DNA of 10,028 bases, from NCBI GenBank assembly GCA_031264715.1, contig JAISDP010000042.1, positions 1 through 10,028 on the forward strand. Direction: 5' to 3'. The translations under genes and the position numbers were made by a program. Positions 1 to 5,526 of the stretch are shown one piece after another (within the stretch, counting starts at the first letter, position 1; each line of letters starts with the position of its first letter). Under the pieces are notes generated by a model. It was given only the letters and a program-made list of their open reading frames with translations. It made no database searches and was not told the origin of the DNA. Source of the stretch: Bacteroidales bacterium (lineage in GTDB: Bacteria; Bacteroidota; Bacteroidia; Bacteroidales; UBA4181).

Positions 1-181
1 CGTTGGAACGTCATTTACATGCGTTGGAACACCATTTACATACGCTGGAACGCCATTTACATGCGTTGGAACGCCATTTACATGCGCTGGGAACGCCATT
101 TACATGCGTTGGAACGCCATTTACATACATTGGAACGTCATTTACATGCGTTGGAACGCCATTTACATGCGTTGGAACACC
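1..181. repeat. Tandem array of a 21-base unit, 8 full copies plus a partial
   Basis: Eight head-to-tail units lie at 1-21, 22-42, 43-63, 64-84, 85-106, 107-127, 128-148 and 149-169, followed by a 12-base partial copy at 170-181. Each unit opens with CGTTGGAACG or a close variant and closes with CATTTACATG or CATTTACATA. Copies differ at a few positions, and the fifth has one extra G (22 bases). The opening block is a small inverted repeat: GCGT and ACGC flank TGGA. With the flanking ATG and CAT, each unit could fold as a hairpin with one bulged C. There are no spacers between units, so this is a minisatellite and not a CRISPR array. It begins 8 bases past the stop codon of the minus-strand gene and continues off the left edge, so its full length is unknown. 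The one-base insertion breaks any reading frame through it, which argues against coding. Function is unknown; a 3'-end RNA role or a protein-binding array are guesses. Confidence 0.95.
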
Positions 182-189
182 GGCAACCC

Positions 190-651
190 TTATTTTGGCA
201 GTGAAACCTTTACTTTTTTCCTGGTAATCCTTTGTCCGTGCTTATCGTTCACACAAATTATCACCTGGCGGTATCTTCGCAGTATGGGTTCTCGTTCGTA
301 AAGCTTGGTGAATTCTACCATGAAATCGTAACCGGTCTGTGGCGACAGGCCAAGCGGGAAAATATTCTCGTCGCCGGGCGCTACAATCTTGAATTTCCGT
401 TTCTTCATGCGTGGCTGGCGGAACTCAATCACAGGAGTGTCGATATCCACCATTATGCTGCGAATGTTACGGATATTGACAGACATTTTTAATCCCCCTG
501 AATACCAGGCTTTTTTTTTGATGCGTAACGGATTATTTCTCCAGCGATGATAAGCGCGCCACAGCAGGAATACACATAATGCCGTCAAAATCAGCGCTAC
601 CATCCAAAGCATCCGTTCGCCGGACGGGGACATATATTTATTAAGAAACAT
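190..651 (-). CDS. Hypothetical small one-helix membrane protein
   Basis: I do not recognise this 153-residue protein. It is last in the minus-strand block, and its ATG overlaps the end of the lyase gene by 11 bases, a sign of translational coupling. A second ATG at 633, just past the lyase stop, is an equally plausible start. Residues about 14-33 form a hydrophobic helix (MLWMVALILTALCVFLLWRA), followed by a basic stretch (residues about 34-47). This predicts a membrane anchor with the rest cytoplasmic by the positive-inside rule. Residues 56-153 are rich in alternating hydrophobic and charged residues, suggesting a small beta-rich domain with very basic ends (MKKRKFK, RKKVKV). An A9 run encodes the KKK after the helix. 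An internal ATG at 486 has AGGGGGA six bases upstream, so a 98-residue soluble form may also be made. The reading frame is intact for its full length and follows the operon direction, which supports a real gene. Confidence 0.7.
   Translation of the reverse strand: MFLNKYMSPSGERMLWMVALILTALCVFLLWRAYHRWRNNPLRIKKKAWYSGGLKMSVNIRNIRSIMVDIDTPVIEFRQPRMKKRKFKIVAPGDENIFPLGLSPQTGYDFMVEFTKLYEREPILRRYRQVIICVNDKHGQRITRKKVKVSLPK
511..519 (-). other. A9 homopolymer inside the hypothetical gene
   Basis: On the coding strand nine consecutive A residues encode the three lysines just after the membrane helix. Loss of one A would bring the frame to a TAA at 491-489, two bases before the internal ATG at 486. That would split the gene into a short membrane peptide and a coupled 98-residue protein. 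The tract is therefore a possible slippage site, or a place where a homopolymer sequencing error would matter. Confidence 0.6.
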
Positions 652-1837
652 CAACTCGAAACTTAAAACTCGAAAAGCTTTCGTCGATCCGGCGTATTGC
701 CTGCCGGACAATCGATGCCGGACAACCAAGGTTCATCCGCATGAACGAGGCGCTTCCCGTACCGAACTCCAACCCTTTGTTTAATCCTACTCTGGCTTTG
801 CGGATAATTGTATCGTATAATTCGTTGCCCGACAACCCGGAAGGTGAGAAGTCGAGCCAGGCCAGGTAAGTTCCCTGTGAACGGATGTACTGCACATACG
901 GTGCGCGCGCGGTCCATTCGTCCAGGATGTCGAAATTGGCATTGATGTATTCCAGGAGCCCGTTCAGCCAGGCATCGCCGTGCCTGTATGCCGCTTCGAG
1001 GGCTACTGTACCGAAAATGTTGCCCGACCCGACATGCAAACTGTCACAAACCTTTTTGAACTTTGCTTTCAGGACGGGGTTGGAGGTGAATATCAATGAT
1101 GTACCAAGCCCTGCAACATTGAAGGTTTTGCTTGGCGCAATGAGCGAGACAGTGAGCGCATCAATTTCCGGGGAAATACCCGCAAGTGAAGGACAGGGTT
1201 GATGGTCGAGCGCCAGGTCGGAATGAACCATATCGCACACCACAATCAATCGGTGACGGACGCAAATTGCAGCTAACTGTTCCAGTTCCTGTCGCGTCCA
1301 CACTCTACCTACCGGGTTATGCGGATGGCAAAGGATCAGCATTTTGGTTTGCCGGTCGATGATCTTTTCCAGGTGGTCGAAGTCAATCTCGTAGCTACTG
1401 TCTCTTTTTACCAAAGGATTGTCCACGATTTCACGGCCATGATCCTTGATGGCAGAATAAAACGGCGGGTATACCGGTGTCTGGATGATTACCTTATCCG
1501 CCGGATCGGTATACGCCTGTACACAGATATTGAGCGCAGGCACAATGCCCGGCGAAAATGAAAGCCATTCGGGTTGGATCGTCCAGTGGTGACGGCGTTG
1601 CACCCAATCGACCGCCGACTGGTAAAAGGACTGTGGTTGAAATGCGTAACCGTAAATATCATGTTCTGCACGCGCTTTCACGGCAGTGGATATTTCCCGG
1701 GCTACACGGAAATCCATATCGGCCACCCACATCGGCAACACATCGGGCAAGCCGAAGACTTCGTTCGAGAGATCGTGCTTGACGCAAGAAGTGCCACGCC
1801 GGTCGACTATTTCATCAAAGAAGGAAGATGAGTACAC
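641..1837 (-). CDS. patB: MalY/PatB-family PLP-dependent C-S lyase (cystathionine beta-lyase-like aminotransferase fold)
   Basis: A fold-type I PLP enzyme of 398 residues, the usual family length. Members cleave the C-S bond of cystathionine or cysteine-type substrates, giving a thiol (homocysteine or H2S), pyruvate and ammonia in the cytosol. Visible motifs are the N-terminal DRRGTSCVKHD and LPMWVADMDF, HPHNPVGRVW with the PLP-contacting Asn174, CDMVHSDL with Asp202 for the pyridine nitrogen, SKTFN with Schiff-base Lys237, and FMRMNLGCP with Arg367 for the substrate carboxylate. The start is GTG: an in-frame TGA lies 12 bases upstream (1847-1849) and the first in-frame ATG is residue 36, inside the conserved N-terminus. 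It sits 42 bases after clpX on the same strand, and the next gene overlaps its end. Its last residues, FKFRVDVS, come from a stretch resembling the AAGTTT-type repeat near clpX. The exact substrate cannot be told from sequence, and the regulatory role of E. coli MalY should not be assumed. Confidence 0.92.
   Translation of the reverse strand: MYSSSFFDEIVDRRGTSCVKHDLSNEVFGLPDVLPMWVADMDFRVAREISTAVKARAEHDIYGYAFQPQSFYQSAVDWVQRRHHWTIQPEWLSFSPGIVPALNICVQAYTDPADKVIIQTPVYPPFYSAIKDHGREIVDNPLVKRDSSYEIDFDHLEKIIDRQTKMLILCHPHNPVGRVWTRQELEQLAAICVRHRLIVVCDMVHSDLALDHQPCPSLAGISPEIDALTVSLIAPSKTFNVAGLGTSLIFTSNPVLKAKFKKVCDSLHVGSGNIFGTVALEAAYRHGDAWLNGLLEYINANFDILDEWTARAPYVQYIRSQGTYLAWLDFSPSGLSGNELYDTIIRKARVGLNKGLEFGTGSASFMRMNLGCPASIVRQAIRRIDESFSSFKFRVDVS
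651..676 (-). repeat. AAGTTT/CGAGTTT-type repeat stretch at the 3' end of the lyase gene
   Basis: On the minus strand this reads CGAGTTTTAAGTTTCGAGTT, a degenerate version of the CAAGTTTCAAG unit seen three times between clpP and clpX. It encodes the final residues of the lyase and runs into the start of the next gene. The relationship is by eye and imperfect. Confidence 0.4.
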
Positions 1838-1879
1838 TGCATTTGATCATTTTGCGAATACGCGTGCGGAGACATCTTT

Positions 1880-3124
1880 TTATGCTGCTTTCAGCTTGTT
1901 TGCGCTCACTCTTTCGAGTTTTTCACGCGCATAATCGCTGGTGATGGTGACTTCCTTTTCGCCGGTCGATGGAACATTGAACATCACATCGGTCATAATG
2001 GCTTCGCAAATGGAGCGGAGCCCCCGGGCGCCAAGCTTGAACTCAATGGCTTTGTCCACGATCAGGTCGAGCACATCGGGATCGAAATGTATTTTGATCC
2101 CGTCAATATGGAAAAGCTTTTGATATTGCTTGATGAGCGCATTCTTCGGTTCGGTGAGAATGTTACGCAAGGCGTTGCGGTCAAGCGGGTTGAGGTAGGT
2201 AAGCACCGGCAAACGGCCGATGATTTCGGGGATCAGCCCGAACGACTTGAGGTCCTGCGGGGCGATATACTGCATCAGGTTGTCGCGGTCGATCTGTTCC
2301 GTTTCCTTGGTATTGTTATATCCTACCACACGGGTATTGAGGCGTTGCGCAATTTTGCGGTCGATACCGTCGAAAGCGCCGCCACAGATAAACAGGATAT
2401 TTTTGGTGTCGATGGCGATCATTTTCTGTTCAGGATGCTTACGGCCTCCTTGTGGCGGAACGTTCACAATGGCACCTTCGAGGAGTTTGAGCAAACCCTG
2501 CTGCACACCTTCGCCGGACACGTCGCGGGTGATGGATGGGTTATCGCTCTTGCGGGCGATCTTGTCCAATTCGTCGATAAACACGATTCCCTTCTCAGCG
2601 GCATCCACATTGTAGTCTGCAGCCTGCAACAGGCGAGTGAGGATACTTTCCACGTCCTCGCCCACATAACCGGCTTCGGTTAATACAGTGGCATCCACAA
2701 TACAGAACGGAACGTGCAACATGCGCGCGATAGTACGGGCAAGCAACGTTTTGCCTGTTCCTGTTTCGCCTACAAGGATGATGTTCGATTTTTCGATCTC
2801 TACATCATCTTCCGTTTTCGATTGCCTGGGTTGCATCAACCGTTTGTAGTGGTTGTACACGGCCACGGCAAGGAATTTTTTCGCTTCGTCCTGACCGATC
2901 ACATACTGGTCGAGAAATTTCTTGATCTCGTCCGGCTTCATCACCTTGACATTACCCAAGTCGAGCTTGCCCTGCTTTTTCATTTCCTCATTGATGATCT
3001 GTGAAGCCTGTTCTACACAGTTTTCACAGATATACCCGGAAATACCGGCAATCAGAACATTAACACTACGCCTGTCTCTGCCGCAGAACGAACAACGGTC
3101 GATATTATTTCGTGAATTACTCAT
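1880..3124 (-). CDS. clpX: ATP-dependent Clp protease ATP-binding subunit ClpX
   Basis: A hexameric AAA+ unfoldase that threads tagged or damaged proteins into ClpP in the cytosol; 414 residues, normal for the family. Domains in order: an N-terminal zinc finger with Cys11, Cys14, Cys33 and Cys36; Walker A GETGTGKT (Lys125); pore loop GYVG (152-155); Walker B VFIDELDK (Asp184, Glu185); RKH loop (228-230); arginine finger Arg304 in GLIPEIIGRLPV; and sensor 2 GARGLRS (Arg367). The ClpP-docking loop, IGF in E. coli, aligns here with VGY (267-269). I chose the ATG at 3124, which gives the canonical MSNSRNNIDRCSFCG start. An upstream in-frame ATG at 3163 would add 13 residues encoded by a repeat and the arm of a hairpin, and is unlikely. 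clpX follows clpP by 68 bases. Expected to be co-transcribed from the promoter ahead of tig, possibly modulated by the hairpin before it. Confidence 0.98.
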   Translation of the reverse strand: MSNSRNNIDRCSFCGRDRRSVNVLIAGISGYICENCVEQASQIINEEMKKQGKLDLGNVKVMKPDEIKKFLDQYVIGQDEAKKFLAVAVYNHYKRLMQPRQSKTEDDVEIEKSNIILVGETGTGKTLLARTIARMLHVPFCIVDATVLTEAGYVGEDVESILTRLLQAADYNVDAAEKGIVFIDELDKIARKSDNPSITRDVSGEGVQQGLLKLLEGAIVNVPPQGGRKHPEQKMIAIDTKNILFICGGAFDGIDRKIAQRLNTRVVGYNNTKETEQIDRDNLMQYIAPQDLKSFGLIPEIIGRLPVLTYLNPLDRNALRNILTEPKNALIKQYQKLFHIDGIKIHFDPDVLDLIVDKAIEFKLGARGLRSICEAIMTDVMFNVPSTGEKEVTITSDYAREKLERVSANKLKAA

Positions 3125-3149
3125 CTGTTTATTCAGTTTCAAGTTTAAG

Positions 3150-3192
3150 GTCTCAAGTTTCAAGGGTAATGGCTTTACTTGAAACTTGGGAC
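3150..3192 (-). repeat. Long inverted repeat (stem-loop) between clpP and clpX
   Basis: Arms at 3150-3164 and 3178-3192 are complementary at 14 of 15 positions, including an 11-base perfect core (CAAGTTTCAAG against CTTGAAACTTG), around a 13-base loop. It starts directly after the clpP stop codon and ends 25 bases before the clpX start. A third copy of the core motif, TTAAACTTGAAACTG, follows at about 3134-3148. No T-run follows on the transcribed strand, so it does not look like a full intrinsic terminator. It could be an RNA processing or stability element, or a member of a dispersed intergenic repeat family. Confidence 0.8.
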
Positions 3193-3870
3193 TTATTTTT
3201 TGTGCCTGACGAGGACTTCATCCAAAAGCCCGTATTCCTTGGCTTCAGAGGCAGTCATCCAGTAATCGCGGTCCGAATCCTTTTCAATGGTTTCGAATGA
3301 TTGCCCGGTATGATCAGACAAGATGGTATATAATTCTTTCTTTAGCTTGATGATTTCCTTTACAGTGATTTCCATATCGATGGATTGTCCCTGCATACCG
3401 CCCGTAGGCTGGTGAATCATCACGCGCGAATGTTTTAGCGCCGAGCGTTTTCCTTTGGCGCCTGCTGCAAGGATTACGGCAGCCATCGAAGCAGCCATGC
3501 CGGTGCAGATGGTGGCTACATCGGAGGTTACCCACTGCATGGTGTCGTAGATGCCCAAACCTGACTGTACTACGCCGCCGGGCGAGTTAAGGTAGATTTG
3601 TATATCCTTGTTGGGATCGCTCGAATCGAGGAACAACAATTGCGCTTGCAGGATATTGGCCACATCGTCGTCGATAGCAGCCCCGAGGAAGATAATACGG
3701 TCCATCATCAGTCGCGAGAACACGTCCATCGAAGCTACGTTCAGTTGACGTTCTTCAATGATGGTGGGTGAAATGTAACCGCTGGTAAACGTTTGGTAAC
3801 GATGCAGTGTCATGCTGTTGATACCGGCATGTTTTACCGCATATTTCTGGAATTCATTCGGGTTTATCAT
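3193..3870 (-). CDS. clpP: ATP-dependent Clp protease proteolytic subunit ClpP
   Basis: A serine peptidase that assembles as a tetradecameric barrel and degrades proteins delivered by ClpX. The catalytic triad is complete: Ser128 in TGMAASMA, His153 in MIHQP, and Asp202 in DSDRDYWM, with the same 25- and 49-residue spacing as in E. coli. The oligomer and substrate-groove signature IYLNSPGGVVQSGLGIYD is present at 92-109. The length of 225 residues includes an N-terminal extension of about 30 residues over mature E. coli ClpP, consistent with the propeptide or extended N-terminus seen in the family. The start at 3870 is the first ATG in frame and gives a coherent N-terminus. The leader is A/T-rich with no Shine-Dalgarno sequence, as is common in Bacteroidota. 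It follows tig by 23 bases, so co-transcription is near certain. Confidence 0.98.
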   Translation of the reverse strand: MINPNEFQKYAVKHAGINSMTLHRYQTFTSGYISPTIIEERQLNVASMDVFSRLMMDRIIFLGAAIDDDVANILQAQLLFLDSSDPNKDIQIYLNSPGGVVQSGLGIYDTMQWVTSDVATICTGMAASMAAVILAAGAKGKRSALKHSRVMIHQPTGGMQGQSIDMEITVKEIIKLKKELYTILSDHTGQSFETIEKDSDRDYWMTASEAKEYGLLDEVLVRHKK

Positions 3871-3893
3871 ATCATTTATTATTTATATGTCAT

Positions 3894-5318
3894 TTATTTC
3901 GCTTGCCGGGTCTCTTTGTCGCCGTCTCCTTCTCCAGCCTCTTTTGTGCCTTCGTTATCGGAAGCGTAGATCATTTTATTGAAATCATCCGGGCTCAATT
4001 CCTGTATATTTACATCCACAGCTTCGTTCACGGTCTTTGCTATCTTCTTTTCGAGCACTTGCGAAGCCATTCCGCGGATGCTCTTTTCGTCCTTGAGCGA
4101 ATTCATGGCATAACTGGTCAGGGTTTCATCGGGAATGTTGCTCATGCCGTACATGGTAAACTGGCGGCGTACGGTTGCCTTCGCCATGTCAATGATTTCC
4201 TGCTCGTCTACCTTCAGTTCGTTTTGTTTAACAATGGCATTTGCAATCAATTCCCATTTCATGTTTTTCAGGAACATGGGGAATTCTTTTTCGAAAGTTT
4301 CCTTGCTGACTTCCTTATTGGTAGCTAGCAACCATTTGCGCAGAAATTCTTCGGGCAACTGCGGGTTGAGCTTCTCCAAAAGATATTCGCGTGCATCACT
4401 GCCGAATTTGGACATGCTGCTTTCTTCGAAATCCGTTGCAATCTCCTCTTTAATATGGTTCTCAAATTCCTCGATGCCGGTAACCGTTCCTCCGCCGAAT
4501 ACTTTATCGAACAATTCCTGGTTCAGTTCGGCATTGACGAATTTCTGAATGGATTTGACGGTGAACCGGAAAAGCGAAGCGCTGATATCACTCACTTCTT
4601 CGCTGATTTTCTTTTTCAGGATCGAAGCGATTTCCCAGTCATTGGAGAAAGTTTCGGACAGGTTGAATACGATTTCGTCGCCTGCCCTGGCATTTTCGAA
4701 CGGTTTCCTGTGTTCTTCGTCTTTGATGAGCGAAACCACCAGCAAACTGTCTTCGGCCGATAATCCGTCCTGTAACGGGTTCCCGTCGTCACCCAGCTGA
4801 ACAATGTCGCCTGTAAGCCTTTCCTTGAAATCGACTACAGCATCGGTATCGACAAACTGCCCGTAACGCGAGGCATAGTTTTCAATATCCCTGCTGATCA
4901 ACTCCTGATCAACAGCAACCTGGTATTTGGTGATCCGGTCCTTTTTCGACAATTTAACATCGATTGCCGGCGCCAAGCCCATTTCGAAGCCGAACGTAAA
5001 ATCGTTACCGATTTCCCACTCCAGGTCATCGCTGCTTACTTCCGGCATCGGTTCGCCCAAAACCTGCAATTCCTGTTCCTCGATGTAGTCTTGCAGCGAT
5101 TTGGACACCAATTTATTGATTTCATCAACCAAGACAGCCTTTCCGTACATCTTGCGCACCAAGCCTTCGGGAACTTTACCCGGCCGGAAACCCGGCATGT
5201 TGGCCTTGCGGCGATAGTCGCGCAAAACTTCGCTTACTTTGGACTCGTAATCGTCTTTACTGATTCCTACGGATACTACAACGTTTAAATCGTCGATCTG
5301 TTCTTTGTTGATATTCAT
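3894..5318 (-). CDS. tig: Trigger factor, ribosome-associated chaperone
   Basis: First gene of the minus-strand block; 474 residues, slightly longer than the E. coli protein. Trigger factor binds near ribosomal protein L23 at the exit tunnel and shields nascent chains. The N-terminal ribosome-binding domain carries the signature GFRPGKVP at 43-50. A middle domain (about 150-250) occupies the position of the FKBP-type prolyl isomerase domain, but it is diverged: the recognisable E. coli-like VEDRVTIDF and MIPGFEDG core is replaced by FKERLTGDIVQLGDDGNPL and RKPFENARAGDEIVF, so isomerase activity is doubtful. The long C-terminal helical chaperone region (about 255-450) ends in an acidic tail (EAGEGDGDKETRQAK). 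The ATG at 5318 lies about 34 bases below a predicted transcription start. Coupling with clpP and clpX is the classic bacterial order. Confidence 0.95.
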   Translation of the reverse strand: MNINKEQIDDLNVVVSVGISKDDYESKVSEVLRDYRRKANMPGFRPGKVPEGLVRKMYGKAVLVDEINKLVSKSLQDYIEEQELQVLGEPMPEVSSDDLEWEIGNDFTFGFEMGLAPAIDVKLSKKDRITKYQVAVDQELISRDIENYASRYGQFVDTDAVVDFKERLTGDIVQLGDDGNPLQDGLSAEDSLLVVSLIKDEEHRKPFENARAGDEIVFNLSETFSNDWEIASILKKKISEEVSDISASLFRFTVKSIQKFVNAELNQELFDKVFGGGTVTGIEEFENHIKEEIATDFEESSMSKFGSDAREYLLEKLNPQLPEEFLRKWLLATNKEVSKETFEKEFPMFLKNMKWELIANAIVKQNELKVDEQEIIDMAKATVRRQFTMYGMSNIPDETLTSYAMNSLKDEKSIRGMASQVLEKKIAKTVNEAVDVNIQELSPDDFNKMIYASDNEGTKEAGEGDGDKETRQAK

Positions 5319-5358
5319 TTACTAAATGATTATTACGTATGCTCTAAAAATTCGGACG

Positions 5359-5389
5359 CAAAATTAATGTTAATCTCCATAATATCAAA
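5359..5389 (-). promoter_or_regulatory. Bacteroidota-type promoter for tig-clpP-clpX
   Basis: On the minus strand, a -7 element TAATTTTG (5366-5359, matching TAnnTTTG) is preceded at a 19-base spacing by a -33 element TTTG (5389-5386). This fits the consensus established for the primary sigma factor in Bacteroides. The predicted start near 5352 gives a leader of roughly 34 bases before the tig ATG. Confidence 0.75.
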
Positions 5390-5405
5390 ATTCGAACCGA
5401 ACCTC

Positions 5406-5437
5406 ATTACGAATTTCACGAATTAATGTGAATTTTG
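5406..5437. repeat. Short direct and inverted repeats in the tig/batB intergenic region
   Basis: ACGAATT occurs twice (5409-5415 and 5418-5424), and TTCAC (5415-5419) faces GTGAA (5428-5432) across 8 bases. The element lies between the two divergent promoters, so it could be an operator. It also resembles the short AATTCGTG-type repeats I recall as common between Bacteroidota genes. Evidence is weak. Confidence 0.3.
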
Positions 5438-5471
5438 AAGGAAAGATCATATATAAATTGCGAACCTTTCA

Positions 5472-5479
5472 TACCTTTG
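5472..5479 (+). promoter_or_regulatory. Bacteroidota-type -7 element for batB
   Basis: TACCTTTG matches TAnnTTTG exactly. No TTTG lies at the expected 19-21 base distance upstream; only TTG at 5458-5460 and TTTG at 5434-5437 are present, both off-spacing. A start near 5486 would give a leader of about 40 bases, ending in an A7 run at the batB ATG. It supports independent transcription of the bat block. Confidence 0.55.
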
Positions 5480-5526
5480 CGTTTTTTTTCGACAGTTGTA
5501 CTCAACCCTTGATTCGCATTAAAAAA

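Noticed and set aside
1..181. CRISPR array
   Set aside because: The copies are contiguous and contain no unique spacers, and no cas gene is nearby.
3..301. Plus-strand reading frames through the 21-base array
   Set aside because: A unit of 21 bases keeps all three plus-strand frames open by itself, and the extra base in unit five shifts the frame. The encoded heptads change register, and no start context or conserved domain is seen.
2087..2683. 198-residue plus-strand open frame opposite clpX
   Set aside because: It is the antisense shadow of a highly conserved gene, with no recognisable motif.
3125..3163. Upstream in-frame ATG of clpX
   Set aside because: The 13 added residues (MKLETLNLKLNKQ) are translated repeat sequence and part of the hairpin arm; known ClpX proteins start close to the zinc finger.
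5428..5526. Upstream in-frame ATG of batB
   Set aside because: The extension would include the TACCTTTG promoter element and the T8 run, and shows no homology-like character; the ATG at 5527 gives the typical BatB N-terminus.
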